The notes under the pieces: generated by a model
What the model saw: the letters and a program-made list of their open reading frames with translations, nothing else
The model's database searches: none
What the model was told of the DNA's origin: nothing
Origin: Bacillota bacterium
GTDB lineage: Bacteria; Bacillota; Clostridia; Lachnospirales; Lachnospiraceae
Direction: 5' to 3'
Assembly (NCBI GenBank): GCA_023663285.1
Contig: JAMPHT010000004.1
Span: forward strand, 35,325-99,324
Length of the DNA: 64,000 bases
Position numbers and translations under genes: made by a program
In this document: in pieces, positions 1-8,641 of the stretch
Layout of the letters: the number at the start of each line of letters is the position of its first letter
Position numbering within the stretch: position 1 is the first letter of the stretch

Positions 1-67
1 ACGCCAAATCATAAAAAAGCGCTCCGTCCTCAAAATCTCTGTAAACGATCAGTTCCTGCTCCCGCAT
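1..67 (-). CDS. 5' end of an unidentified protein (runs off the window)
   Basis: An ATG at 67-65 on the minus strand is preceded by GGAAAGGACAG at a good distance and opens a frame that stays open to the window edge; it begins MREQELIVYRDFEDGALFYD. It lies about 55 bp downstream of pheA on the same strand and may be co-transcribed with it. Only 22 codons are visible. The beginning resembles the N-terminus of a conserved Lachnospiraceae protein that I associate with DUF815-type ATPases, but nothing diagnostic is in view. Confidence 0.55.
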   Translation of the reverse strand, partial: MREQELIVYRDFEDGALFYDLA

Positions 68-121
68 CCCTCTCTGTCCTTTCCAACCGGCCGAAACCGG
101 TTCTCCGCCGCCGTCGGTCCT

Positions 122-1246
122 TCAGTAATTTCCCAGTATCTTCATGTTCCTGGCTTCATCCCGCAGCCCCCGCAGTGCATTTTTTACGGCGCTGTCCGCC
201 AGATTGCCCTCAAAATCAATAAAGAAACGATACTCCCACGCCCTGTCCTCAATGGGGCGGCTCTCGATCTTGGTCATATTCAGGTCATTGTAGATAAAAT
301 GAGACAGCACATGATACAGGGAGCCGCTCTCGTGAGCCACCTCAAGGCAGATGCTGATCTTGTTTGCATCCTTTCTGAAGATCTTCTGGTTGGTGACAAT
401 GATAAAGCGGGTGGAATTGCCGCCGCAGTCGTTGACGCCCCGCTGCAGCACTTTGAGCCCGTATGCCTTCGCCGCCTGCTCCCCGGCAATGGCCGCCTGG
501 CTCACATCCCCGTCCTCCGCCACTTTCTTCGCGGCAAAGGCATTATTCTGCATACTGATCTGCTTCCAGCCTTTTGCAGCCAGGAATCTTGCGCTCTGCA
601 TCAGGGACTGGGGATGGGAAAAGACCGTCCTGATATCTGAAGCTTCCGCGCCGGGGACCCCCAGCAGGCAATGCTCCACCCGGATGATCTGTTCCCCTAC
701 GATATAATTTTCATATTCCTGAAGCAGGTCATAGATCTCATTCACGATGCCCGCCGTTGAATTTTCAATGGGCAATACCGCAAAATCGGCGCTTCCCTCG
801 TCTATGGCGCTCATGGCATCCCGGAAGCTGTCCACATGGAAGCTGTGTATCTCATCCCCGAAATAGCGCATCATGGCTGCCTGGGAATAAGCGCCCTCAG
901 CCCCCTGGAACACCACTCTCGCCTTTTTTGTATCCAGGCTGTCAACACCGATAAAGGGAAGCTTTCCGGTATTTCCGCTCTCCGTCAGCAGGCGGTACTG
1001 CAGCTTCCTGCTGATGGACATGATCTGCTCGAACAGCTCCACGATGCCCCGGCTGTTAAACTCACCATGGGCCATTGCTTTCACCGCGGCAAGCTTCTCC
1101 GTCTCACGCTGCCTGTCAAATACCTTTTTCCCGTTTTCGATCTTGTACGCCGCCACACGGCGGCTCACATCCATCCGCTGCTCGAACAGCTCCACGATCT
1201 TCAAATCAATGTCGTCGATCTGCTGTCTTAGGTCCCTCAAGTCCAT
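122..1246 (-). CDS. pheA: bifunctional chorismate mutase / prephenate dehydratase
   Basis: Converts chorismate to prephenate and then to phenylpyruvate, the committed branch to phenylalanine; cytosolic. Residues 1-85 are an AroQ-type chorismate mutase (MDLRDLRQQIDDID start, DRQRE). About 110-290 form the prephenate dehydratase domain (VVFQGAEGAYSQAA; the NSTAGIVNEIYDLL and GGNSTRFIIV motifs), and about 295-374 form an ACT domain with ESRP, expected to bind phenylalanine for feedback control. The 374-aa length matches the fused enzyme. GAAGGAGCGG lies just before the ATG. The gene is divergent from the DUF5050 gene. No T-box leader is visible upstream. Confidence 0.96.
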   Translation of the reverse strand: MDLRDLRQQIDDIDLKIVELFEQRMDVSRRVAAYKIENGKKVFDRQRETEKLAAVKAMAHGEFNSRGIVELFEQIMSISRKLQYRLLTESGNTGKLPFIGVDSLDTKKARVVFQGAEGAYSQAAMMRYFGDEIHSFHVDSFRDAMSAIDEGSADFAVLPIENSTAGIVNEIYDLLQEYENYIVGEQIIRVEHCLLGVPGAEASDIRTVFSHPQSLMQSARFLAAKGWKQISMQNNAFAAKKVAEDGDVSQAAIAGEQAAKAYGLKVLQRGVNDCGGNSTRFIIVTNQKIFRKDANKISICLEVAHESGSLYHVLSHFIYNDLNMTKIESRPIEDRAWEYRFFIDFEGNLADSAVKNALRGLRDEARNMKILGNY

Positions 1247-1294
1247 ACGCCCGCTCCTTCATCTGTTTTATGTCTATCTTATACCAAAACAGAC

Positions 1295-1323
1295 TTGATG
1301 ACAAGCAAAAATGGGTGTATAGT
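1295..1323 (+). promoter_or_regulatory. promoter of the DUF5050 gene
   Basis: TTGATG at 1295-1300 and TATAGT at 1318-1323 are separated by 17 bp. The start codon follows 36 bp downstream with an AGAGGGGGA ribosome site. Confidence 0.6.
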
Positions 1324-1359
1324 ATATGGGAAAAATCATAATGAAGAGGGGGACTCCAG

Positions 1360-2376
1360 ATGAACAAGACTGTCAAGCTCGTCCTTGCAGGCGTGATCTG
1401 CGTGGTGCTGCTGGCGGCGCTGGGATTTGCAAGTATATTTTTGAACCGTGTTTCCATGAATCCAGACGGCACTGTGGGCAACAGCGCAGGCAATATAAAC
1501 AACGACGGGCTGTTCTGTGAATATGACGGCAGGGTCTACTTTTCCAACGCCGCCGATCAGGGCTGTCTCTATTCCATGACGCCTGACGAGACGGATGTAA
1601 AGCTGCTGAACAGTGTGATAGTCAGAAATATCCTTGCAGGCGGAAAATATCTGTACTATTACCAGACCGGTTCCGCGTCGAAATCCGACCTGGCGCAGAT
1701 AGAGGGTATACGCTCCTTCTGCCGGTGCGAGACAGACGGCGACGACGTTGTCACCCTGACCAGAGATGTGGTGTTGAGCGGGCAGCTGGTAAATAATTAC
1801 CTGTACCTGCTGACCACCGGCACATCTAATACTACCGGGACTTCCTTTTACAAGCTGAAGATCGACAAGTCCGAGCAGGTGGATCTGGCCAGCTACCAGA
1901 TCAATCCTGCCTGTGCCAGAAACGGGATCATCTACTACAACGGCACCCAGGGCGACCATTACCTCTATACCCTGAACACAGCCAATGACGTTTCCACCGA
2001 GCTGTGGCGGGGAAATCTCTGGTATCCCGTCCTGGATGGGGATTATATCTATTACATGGATGTTGCAAACGACTATCGGCTCTGCCGCTATTCCCTGAAT
2101 ATGAATGAGGTCCAGGTGCTGACCAATGACCGGGTGGACTGCTTCAATGTGGGAAGCGGCTACATCTATTACCAGAAAAACGACCGCGTCAGTCCCCAGC
2201 TGAAATGTATGCGCACTGACGGCTCGGATAACCACACGATTGCAGAGGGGAATTTCACCCATATCAACATGACCTCACGGTATGTTTATTTCCAGCCCTT
2301 CGGGGATGAACTCACCACCTACCATTCCCAGCTGGGAAGCAGTACCTACAGCATATTTGCGCCCGCAGTAAATTAA
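1360..2376 (+). CDS. membrane-anchored DUF5050-type beta-propeller protein
   Basis: A 338-aa protein with one N-terminal membrane segment (about residues 7-29, uncleaved or weakly cleavable) and an extracytoplasmic region of repeated strands of the form DGRVYFSN, GKYLYYYQ, GIIYYNG, GDYIYYMD, SGYIYYQK. These YIYY repeats are typical of DUF5050/TolB-like propellers found in Clostridia. No catalytic residues can be assigned. It has its own promoter and is followed after 40 bp by a glycosyltransferase on the same strand, so co-transcription is likely. A role in surface binding or sensing is inference. Confidence 0.75.
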   Translation: MNKTVKLVLAGVICVVLLAALGFASIFLNRVSMNPDGTVGNSAGNINNDGLFCEYDGRVYFSNAADQGCLYSMTPDETDVKLLNSVIVRNILAGGKYLYYYQTGSASKSDLAQIEGIRSFCRCETDGDDVVTLTRDVVLSGQLVNNYLYLLTTGTSNTTGTSFYKLKIDKSEQVDLASYQINPACARNGIIYYNGTQGDHYLYTLNTANDVSTELWRGNLWYPVLDGDYIYYMDVANDYRLCRYSLNMNEVQVLTNDRVDCFNVGSGYIYYQKNDRVSPQLKCMRTDGSDNHTIAEGNFTHINMTSRYVYFQPFGDELTTYHSQLGSSTYSIFAPAVN

Positions 2377-2416
2377 ACGGGCGCCCAAAATACTATCTGA
2401 GAAAGCGAGATTTTTT

Positions 2417-3355
2417 ATGAACAACGTGATACCGATCTTTTATGCCTGTGACGATATCTTTGCCAAATTTGCCATCGTATCCGCCCGTTCCCTCATAGAG
2501 AACGCAGATCCGGATCGCAGCCTGCGCATCCACTTTTTGAACGCAGGCATTTCCGACGCACACCGCGACGAGCTGCTGAAAATGCAGAACAACCGGATCT
2601 CCGTTTGTTTCCCGGATGTTTCCGACTTCCTGGAATCCATTCAGGACAAGCTGCCCATACGGGACTACTACACCAAGACCACTTACTACCGTTTGTTTAT
2701 TTCGGAAATGTTCCCTGAATATGACAAGGCCGTCTACCTGGACAGCGATACCATTGTGCTGGGAAATATCGCAGAGCTGTTCGACCATGACCTGCAGGAT
2801 AATTATGTGGCCGCCTCCCATGAACAGGCCATGGTACAGGAGGACGTCTACGGGACCTACGTGGAAAAGGTGCTTGGCATCCACCGCAATGCTTTCTTCA
2901 ACGCGGGAGTGCTGGTGATAAACTGCCGGGAATTCAGAGAGAATCAGCTGCTGAACAAATTCGTGAAGCTGCTGGGCTTTTATGATTTTGTGGTCACCCA
3001 GGATGAGGACTATCTGAACGTGCTCTGCAAGGACAGGGTATCATGGCTCCATCCGGGCTGGAATACCGAAGTGTTCGGCGTGCTCCCCTGCCCTGAGGAA
3101 GAAATCAGACTCATTCATTATATCATGGTATCCAAGCCCTGGCATTACAGTGACTGCAGGCTGCAGGAGCATTTCTGGCACTATGCGGACAAAACAGGGG
3201 TCGCGGAAGCCATCCGTGCAGAGCTTGCCGCCTATACCGATGAACAGCGGGCGGAGGACGCCGCATCCTGTGAACGCCTGCTGCAGACGGCAAAGGCTGA
3301 GACAGCCAGGGAGGATAACTTCCTGAACCGTATCAGCCGCTCCGCCACCCGGTAA
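2417..3355 (+). CDS. glycosyltransferase family 8 protein
   Basis: A 312-aa GT-A enzyme of the GT8 family (retaining, galactosyl- or glucosyltransferase-like). The N-terminus NNVIPIFYACDDIFAKFA is the nucleotide-sugar binding strand; DSDTIV (near residue 110) is the DxD metal site; FNAGVLVINC and later LIHYI...KPW are the usual GT8 acceptor and HxxGxxKPW-like segments. It is cytosolic with no membrane segment. The ribosome site is weak (GAGAAAGCGAG), consistent with translation after the upstream DUF5050 gene. The acceptor is unknown; a cell-surface glycan is the usual target in this family. Confidence 0.9.
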   Translation: MNNVIPIFYACDDIFAKFAIVSARSLIENADPDRSLRIHFLNAGISDAHRDELLKMQNNRISVCFPDVSDFLESIQDKLPIRDYYTKTTYYRLFISEMFPEYDKAVYLDSDTIVLGNIAELFDHDLQDNYVAASHEQAMVQEDVYGTYVEKVLGIHRNAFFNAGVLVINCREFRENQLLNKFVKLLGFYDFVVTQDEDYLNVLCKDRVSWLHPGWNTEVFGVLPCPEEEIRLIHYIMVSKPWHYSDCRLQEHFWHYADKTGVAEAIRAELAAYTDEQRAEDAASCERLLQTAKAETAREDNFLNRISRSATR

Positions 3356-3413
3356 GGCTCAAAATCCATGCCATATCTTGCGAATGGCGCGGCGTGGACC
3401 GCCCAACAGCCGG

Positions 3414-3758
3414 TCACTCCTCGATATGATCAAGTCCCTGGCTCAAGATGGTCACAATATGTCCGTCGGCCAGGGAATAAAAAATGGTTTTCCCCTCCCG
3501 GCGGTTTTTCACCAGATCCATTTGCTTCAGCACTCTGAGCTGGTGGGAGATGGCAGACTGGGACATTCCCAGAACTGCCGCGATATCGTACACACACATT
3601 TCTGCGGAGAGCAGCACATACAGTATTTTCAGCCGCGTTGCATCCCCAAATACCTTGAAGAACTCCGCCAGATCCTGAAGCTCTTCCTCCGGCGGCATCT
3701 TTTCATCTATCGCCTTCAGAGTCTTTTCATCCACATTGAGATACCCGTTTTCGTCCAT
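3414..3758 (-). CDS. ArsR/SmtB-family metal-responsive repressor
   Basis: A 114-aa winged-helix regulator. I chose the ATG at 3758 (MDENGYLNVDE) because AAGAAGGATG lies at the right distance; an earlier in-frame ATG lacks such a site. The helix-turn-helix is DIAAVLGMSQSAISHQLRVLKQMDLV, followed by the wing RREGKTIFYSL. The ELCVCD-type motif is EMCVYD, so only one of its two cysteines is kept; the C-terminal helix has DGHIV...GLDHIEE, which fits an alpha-5 zinc/cobalt site of the CzrA type. No metal transporter adjoins it, so its target is not evident. Confidence 0.85.
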   Translation of the reverse strand: MDENGYLNVDEKTLKAIDEKMPPEEELQDLAEFFKVFGDATRLKILYVLLSAEMCVYDIAAVLGMSQSAISHQLRVLKQMDLVKNRREGKTIFYSLADGHIVTILSQGLDHIEE

Positions 3759-3826
3759 CCGCTCACATCCTTCTTTTTTTGTGCCTGATATCATTGTACA
3801 TCAAACCGCTTCGATCTGCAAATGAT

Positions 3827-4912
3827 TCAAAGGGCAGGAGTATAATATGCCTCCATCCCCGCGCTCATGGTAATGCTCCCGTCTTTCCCCACAAACAGCG
3901 CTTCCGCCCCGCAGCTCTCCGCCAGAGCCATCCCTTTTTCCGTCCCCAGGATAAAGCAGGCCGTGGAGAGAGCGTCGCTTAAAAAGCCGCTCTTCGCCAG
4001 GATCGTCACCCCCGTCACGCCGCTGTCTGCCGGATGACCCGTGGCAGGATCGATGATGTGGTGATACCGGATACCATCCAACTCCACATAGCGTTCATAA
4101 TCCCCGGAGGTGGCTATGAACCACTCTCCCTCCAGTGTCAGAATGCCCACATTGGCAGCGGTATTCCGGGGATCTGCGATTCCCACGTTCCAGTTTCCCC
4201 CGTCCGGCTTTTCCCCATAGGTCAGCACACTACCGCCCAAGGATATTACAACGCCCGTTATTTCATCCTGCTCCTGCAGGTATGCCAGAATATGGTCCAG
4301 GGCAGCTCCCTTGCCCACCGCCCCCAGGTCCAGTTCCATTCCCTCCGGCAGGTACAGGCAGCCTTCCCTTATTTCTATCCTGCCGCTGCCGCAGTTTTCC
4401 AGTGCTTTTGCCAGCTGCTCTTCCTTCGGCGGCGCAAAGGTCCCCTCTCTTTCTCCTGCAGCCCAGCCGTCAATGTCCCACAGCTCCACCACCGGCCCTA
4501 AAGTCACATCCAAAGCCCCTTCCGACTTCCGCCACATTTCAAGACAGCCCTCCAAAAGCTCCTCCAGCTCCGCCGACAGGCTGCTTCCCTCCGCACTGCC
4601 CGCCGACAGGTTCAGCCTCCGGACCTCCGAGGTATCCAGCCGTCTGGAAAGCATTCCTTCCTCCAGCTCCCGAAGAAGCTCCAGGATCTTAGCAGCCGCT
4701 CCGGTTCCTTCCTCCGTGGTATAGAGGGTCTGCACCAGAACCGTTCCCATCACCGTATCCACACTCTGTACCCGCTGTATCCGTCCCGCCTGGCCTGAAC
4801 TGCCGGTCTGGCCGCTTCCGTCTACCTGGCCATATCCACCTGCCTGCCCTGCTTCACAGCCACAGCAGGCCAGCAAAAGTACTGCCATAAACGCCGCAAA
4901 AAATTTCTTCAT
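3827..4912 (-). CDS. apbE: FAD:protein FMN transferase lipoprotein (ApbE family)
   Basis: Attaches FMN covalently to threonines of extracytoplasmic flavoproteins (Rnf/Nqr-type or flavin-based electron-transfer proteins). The start at 4912 (MKKFFAAF) is set by AAAAAGGATGAG eight bases upstream. Residues 1-20 are a lipoprotein signal with lipobox LLACCGC. A short low-complexity GQ/GS linker follows. Then come ApbE motifs: VDTVMGTV near the start of the domain, GAVGKGAALD, VSLGGSVLTYG, and C-terminal SGDYERY...YHHIIDPATGHPA with SDALSTACFILG. Divergent from a NusG-II gene, which often accompanies ApbE in Clostridia. Confidence 0.93.
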   Translation of the reverse strand: MKKFFAAFMAVLLLACCGCEAGQAGGYGQVDGSGQTGSSGQAGRIQRVQSVDTVMGTVLVQTLYTTEEGTGAAAKILELLRELEEGMLSRRLDTSEVRRLNLSAGSAEGSSLSAELEELLEGCLEMWRKSEGALDVTLGPVVELWDIDGWAAGEREGTFAPPKEEQLAKALENCGSGRIEIREGCLYLPEGMELDLGAVGKGAALDHILAYLQEQDEITGVVISLGGSVLTYGEKPDGGNWNVGIADPRNTAANVGILTLEGEWFIATSGDYERYVELDGIRYHHIIDPATGHPADSGVTGVTILAKSGFLSDALSTACFILGTEKGMALAESCGAEALFVGKDGSITMSAGMEAYYTPAL

Positions 4913-4963
4913 TTTACTCATCCTTTTTGTTATACTTTGATGTGGAGAGGAGCCTGTGATACC

Positions 4964-5386
4964 ATGAGCACAAAAAAACGGATAGAACCGGCCGCCCTTC
5001 TGATCGGAGCCATCCTGATACTGTTATCCGTGGTGAGCCTGCTGTTTATTCTGCTTCCCGGAAATCAGGGGAATGGATCTGCCGGCGGTCTCACCGCAGA
5101 CATTTACCAAAATGGTAAGCTGATCAAAAGCATTCCTCTGGATGAGGTGCAGGAGCCCCGCCGCTTCACTGTCACAGGAGAGGGCGGCTGCACCAATGAA
5201 ATAGAGGTCCGCCCCGGCAGCATCGGCATCATTTCTGCGGACTGCCCTGACAGGCTTTGTGTCCACCAGGGCTTTATCAGTGATTCCAGACTGCCCATCA
5301 CCTGTCTGCCAAACAGGGTAGTCATTCTGCTGCGCCCGAATGCAGAGAGCGAGAATGATATAACACCCGATATTATTACCTATTAA
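4964..5386 (+). CDS. NusG domain II-containing membrane-anchored protein
   Basis: About 140 aa; the start at 4964 (MSTKKRIEP) is preceded by GGAGAGGAG. One N-terminal membrane helix (AALLIGAILILLSVVSLLFILL) is followed by an extracytoplasmic beta domain of the NusG_II type, ending in the family signature SADCPDRLCVHQG...ITCLPNRVVI with three cysteines. TATACT at 4931-4936 with TTCATT 17 bp upstream is a plausible promoter overlapping the apbE start. It lies 9 bp before the Gx-transporter gene, so the two form an operon divergent from apbE. The biochemical role of the family is not settled; an electron-transfer or flavin context is inferred from the neighbours. Confidence 0.85.
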   Translation: MSTKKRIEPAALLIGAILILLSVVSLLFILLPGNQGNGSAGGLTADIYQNGKLIKSIPLDEVQEPRRFTVTGEGGCTNEIEVRPGSIGIISADCPDRLCVHQGFISDSRLPITCLPNRVVILLRPNAESENDITPDIITY

Positions 5387-5395
5387 GGAGACGCC

Positions 5396-5923
5396 ATGAA
5401 GCTGAAACGCCTGACTGCCTTAGCTCTGTATGTTACCCTTTCCCTTGGGATATACGCCGTTGAAAGCGCCATTCCGCCGCTGGTCCCCATTCCCGGCATC
5501 AGGCTTGGCTTATCTAACATTGTCACCTTGATCCTGCTGCACCACTATTCCCTGAAGGAGACAGCGCTGGTGCTGACAGCCCGCATCCTGCTCTCCGCCC
5601 TGCTCTTCGGCCAGCTCATGAGCTTTTTTTACAGTCTCTCCGGAGGTTTTTTGAGCCTGCTTGCCATGTTTCTGACCTACAGGCTGCTCCATGGAAAAAT
5701 GAGCTTTCTCACGGGAGCCGTGGGGGGCCTGACTCACAACCTTGGGCAGCTGCTGACCGCCGTTGCGCTGACTGCCACGCCGGGAGTGCTGGCCTATCTT
5801 CCCTTTCTTGTCTTAAGCGGCATCCTCACCGGCCTGTTCACCGGGCTTACTGCATCCTTCACGGACAAATACCTGTTCTCTCACTTGAGCCGTACAGACT
5901 CTTCCAGCTCCGCCAGCTCCTGA
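5396..5923 (+). CDS. Gx transporter family protein (Hpre_diP_synt_I type)
   Basis: A 175-aa hydrophobic protein with five or six membrane segments. The N-terminus LTALALYVTLSLGIYAVESA, then PIPGIRLGLSNIVTLILL, is characteristic of the PF07456/Gx family, once annotated as heptaprenyl diphosphate synthase component I and now seen as an ECF-like transporter core. It overlaps the convergent folBK gene by 43 bp at its 3' end. ApbE, NusG-II and Gx together are a recurring clostridial cluster. Confidence 0.85.
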   Translation: MKLKRLTALALYVTLSLGIYAVESAIPPLVPIPGIRLGLSNIVTLILLHHYSLKETALVLTARILLSALLFGQLMSFFYSLSGGFLSLLAMFLTYRLLHGKMSFLTGAVGGLTHNLGQLLTAVALTATPGVLAYLPFLVLSGILTGLFTGLTASFTDKYLFSHLSRTDSSSSASS

Positions 5924-6729
5924 AGCACCGTAGTCCCCAGCACCGGATGTCTGTAATTCGGCGCCAGGGAGCTTAGGGGCTTTAAGACAAATTCCCTGTT
6001 CTGCATATCCGGATGAGGTATCACCAGATCATCGCTTTCATACACCAGCTTATCATAAAATAAAATATCCAGATCCAGGGTCCTGGGGCCCCAGCGCACC
6101 GTCCGTTCCCTTCCCGCACTGTTCTCTATCTCGTGAAGAGCCTTAAGCAGCTCTTCCGGTCCCAGCAATGTGTCTATTTCAATGACTCCGTTCAGGAAAT
6201 CATCCTGCTCCACACCGCCGTATGGCTTCGTCTCTATGATCTCCGATACTCTGACCGACTTTATCCGGGGATCGGCTTTCAAAGCCTCGATCCCGTTTTC
6301 GATCAGCTTCCGCCTGTCCCCCATGTTGGAACCCACAGACAGATAGGCTTTATGCCAGCCTCTGTGTATCCTTACGGAAACAGAATGAAAGGAAAGGGGA
6401 ATGGGGGCCTCCGGTTTATAGACCTCCAAATCCAGAGCAGATATCAAATCATACTTTAATAATATTTCTTCCGCCAGCCTTTCCGCCACTGCCTCCAAAG
6501 TATGACAGGTGTTCTTTTTCATCCATTTCTCTATAAAAAGACTGACGTCCCCATAATCCGTGGAATATTCTATGCTGTCCTCCACTCCCGCCCTGCGGGT
6601 ATCCGTATAGAGCACCGCGCTTACCAGAAACAGCTGGCCTCCCTTTCTCTCCTCCGGATACACGCCGTGATAAGCATATATCTCCAGCTTTTCGATCCTG
6701 ATCTCATCTCCTGCCCATTCTCTGTACAT
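5881..6729 (-). CDS. folK: fused dihydroneopterin aldolase / HPPK (FolB-FolK)
   Basis: A 282-aa bifunctional enzyme: residues about 8-120 are dihydroneopterin aldolase (EIRIEKLEIYAYHGVYPEER, DYGDVS, TLEAVAERLA) and about 127-280 are hydroxymethyldihydropterin pyrophosphokinase (YLSVGSNMGDR; the RTVRWGPRTLDLDILFYD signature). They catalyse consecutive steps from dihydroneopterin to the pyrophosphate used by FolP. The ATG shares its A with the folP stop (TGATG), indicating translational coupling. It is the last gene of the folate operon. Confidence 0.96.
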   Translation of the reverse strand: MYREWAGDEIRIEKLEIYAYHGVYPEERKGGQLFLVSAVLYTDTRRAGVEDSIEYSTDYGDVSLFIEKWMKKNTCHTLEAVAERLAEEILLKYDLISALDLEVYKPEAPIPLSFHSVSVRIHRGWHKAYLSVGSNMGDRRKLIENGIEALKADPRIKSVRVSEIIETKPYGGVEQDDFLNGVIEIDTLLGPEELLKALHEIENSAGRERTVRWGPRTLDLDILFYDKLVYESDDLVIPHPDMQNREFVLKPLSSLAPNYRHPVLGTTVLQELAELEESVRLK

Positions 6730-7544
6730 CAGTCCTTTCCTCCCTTCAGTATGGCCTCCGTCATTCTGACGGCGCGCACATTGGCCTGTACGTCATGCAC
6801 CCGCACAAACATACAGCCCTTCAAGACGCCGATCACGGTAGTTGCCAGCGTACCCTCCAGCCTCTGGTCCGCAGGCAGGTCCAGCGTCAGTCCGATCACG
6901 GATTTGCGGCTGCACCCTAACAACAGGGGACAGCCGAACACCTTCAGCTCCTCCAGACAGTTTATCACCTCCAGATTCTGCTCATAGGATTTCGCAAAGC
7001 CCACCCCCGGATCCAGAATGATCCTGTCCTCCGCAATGCCTGCCTGCTCCGCCAGGTGAAGCGTCTCCGCCAGGTCCGCCGCCACATCCTGCATAAAATC
7101 ACTGTAATCAGTATCCTTCCGGTTATGCATCAGACAGCAGGGCAATGCGCCTTTTGCGATAACACTTGCTATTCTTTCATCCCCCTTCAGGCCCCATATA
7201 TCGTTGATCAGGTCAGCCCCTGCCTCAATGCCCGCCAGCGCCACCCCTGCCTTACAGGTATCCAGAGACACGGGTATGTCAAAACGCGCCTTCACTGCCT
7301 CGATCACAGGCGCTGTCCTGGCGATCTCCTCTTCCTCCGGTAAAGGTGTGTATCCCGGTCTTGTGGACTCGCCGCCAATGTCGATAATGTCCGCTCCCTG
7401 CTGAAGCATTTCCTCCACATGACCCAGGGCGCTGTCCCTGTCCATCCACTTTCCCCCGTCGGAAAAGGAATCCGGCGTCACGTTCAAGATGCCCATCACA
7501 TATGTTTTTCCCTGAGACTGAAATTCTCTGTTCCCTATTTTCAT
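6729..7544 (-). CDS. folP: dihydropteroate synthase
   Basis: Condenses hydroxymethyldihydropterin pyrophosphate with p-aminobenzoate to dihydropteroate; the sulfonamide target. A 271-aa TIM barrel with MGILNVTPDSFSDGG (the pterin/pABA loop), DIIDIGGESTRPG, SLDTCKAG, LINDIWG, ILDPGVGFAKS and LLGCSRKS, all intact. No resistance-type insertion is seen in the loops. It lies 14 bp after the HD-domain gene and is coupled to folBK downstream. Confidence 0.97.
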   Translation of the reverse strand: MKIGNREFQSQGKTYVMGILNVTPDSFSDGGKWMDRDSALGHVEEMLQQGADIIDIGGESTRPGYTPLPEEEEIARTAPVIEAVKARFDIPVSLDTCKAGVALAGIEAGADLINDIWGLKGDERIASVIAKGALPCCLMHNRKDTDYSDFMQDVAADLAETLHLAEQAGIAEDRIILDPGVGFAKSYEQNLEVINCLEELKVFGCPLLLGCSRKSVIGLTLDLPADQRLEGTLATTVIGVLKGCMFVRVHDVQANVRAVRMTEAILKGGKD

Positions 7545-7558
7545 GCCGGTCTCCGCCC

Positions 7559-8041
7559 TCAGTAAACGATCTCTGTATTCTTTCTGCCTTCCTTCCAGTT
7601 ACAGTCCCTCTCCGCCTTACAGGCAAAGCAGGGACGGCTTGCCTTGTCAGCCCGGTACAGCAGCCCCCGCAAATTTTTCTCCGGAATCACCTCACTGTTT
7701 CTGTGCTGCAGGATCGCGTCAATAATAACAGCTGCTTCATTTTCATCGAACCCGCAGTCCCTTAAGATCTTTGGTGCAATGAGAGCGCTTGCCTGCTCAT
7801 GAGGGATCCCCTCCTCATACTGTCTGTGCTTTCCGATATCGTGCAGCAGCGCCGCCCCGTAGATCAAAGCTTTCGGAATCCCCAGCTCTTCCTCAAGATC
7901 CATGATCCTTGCGATCCTCGCCACGTCCAGAAAATGCGCCATGTCATGACGGCAGAAGCGTCGGTCTGCTTCTGCCGTCCTATTCTTTTCCAGATTTTCA
8001 ATAAATAAAGGATGATTTAATATATTATTTACCCTGTTCAT
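7559..8041 (-). CDS. HD-domain hydrolase in the folate operon
   Basis: A 160-aa HD-superfamily phosphohydrolase. The start at 8041 ([13 protein letters not shown]) has AAAAGGG upstream and overlaps the 3' end of folE by 17 bp. Metal-binding residues are visible as [15 protein letters not shown] (H...H), [13 protein letters not shown] (HD) and the later IDAILQHRN. The C-terminal segment holds [20 protein letters not shown], three cysteines that may bind a metal. Its place between folE and folP suggests it dephosphorylates a pterin intermediate, but that is inference; HD proteins act on many nucleotides. Confidence 0.85.
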   Translation of the reverse strand: MNRVNNILNHPLFIENLEKNRTAEADRRFCRHDMAHFLDVARIARIMDLEEELGIPKALIYGAALLHDIGKHRQYEEGIPHEQASALIAPKILRDCGFDENEAAVIIDAILQHRNSEVIPEKNLRGLLYRADKASRPCFACKAERDCNWKEGRKNTEIVY

Positions 8042-8615
8042 CTGCACTGCATCCCTTTTCCAGCCGCAGCATCTGAAAGAAACGGTTCTGCAGCTCCGTA
8101 TTATTTTCAAACACACCTCTGACCGCAATACTCACAGTCTTACTGCCCGGCTTCTTCACGCCCCGCATGGTCATGCACATATGCTCCGCCTCCAGCACCA
8201 CCATAGCCCCTTTGGGCTTAAGGTGTTCCATCAGCGCATCAGCGATCTGCCCCGTCATCCTCTCCTGTATCTGAAGCCTTTTTGCATACACCTCCACCGT
8301 TCTGGCAAGCTTGCTCAAGCCCACCACCTTCCCGTCCGGAATATAGGCCACGTGAGCCCTGCCGAAAAAGGGCATCATATGATGCTCGCACATGGAGTAG
8401 AATACAATGTCCTTCTCCAGAACCATCTCCCCGCCGTCAACGGTAAACACTCTTGACAGGGGGATCGCCGCATCCTCCTCCATGCCGGCGAAGATCTCCG
8501 TATACATTCTCGCGATCCTGTCAGGGGTCTGAGCAAGCCCCTCCCTGCCGGTATCCTCTCCGATCCCCTCCAGCAGAAGCCTGACTGCCTCCCGTATCTT
8601 ATCCTGATCTACCAT
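8025..8615 (-). CDS. folE: GTP cyclohydrolase I
   Basis: Converts GTP to dihydroneopterin triphosphate, the first step of folate synthesis. I use the ATG at 8615 ([11 protein letters not shown]) with CGAGGT eight bases before it; an upstream in-frame GTG at 8645 is possible but less well placed. The zinc site is complete: C and H in [13 protein letters not shown], and the second Cys in EHMCMTMRG. Signature [11 protein letters not shown] and VKKPGS are present. Length of 196 aa matches homodecameric FolE. It sits 26 bp downstream of folC and overlaps the HD gene. Confidence 0.97.
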   Translation of the reverse strand: MVDQDKIREAVRLLLEGIGEDTGREGLAQTPDRIARMYTEIFAGMEEDAAIPLSRVFTVDGGEMVLEKDIVFYSMCEHHMMPFFGRAHVAYIPDGKVVGLSKLARTVEVYAKRLQIQERMTGQIADALMEHLKPKGAMVVLEAEHMCMTMRGVKKPGSKTVSIAVRGVFENNTELQNRFFQMLRLEKGCSADEQGK

Positions 8616-8641
8616 ATGCCTAACCTCGATTCTGCTGCCAC

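Noticed and set aside
1247-1360. T-box or phenylalanine attenuator before pheA
   Set aside because: The gap to the divergent gene is too short and has neither the T-box sequence nor a Phe-rich leader.
1336-2262. 308-codon minus-strand frame
   Set aside because: Antisense to the DUF5050 gene, with no ribosome site or family; the plus-strand gene has promoter, signal anchor and repeats.
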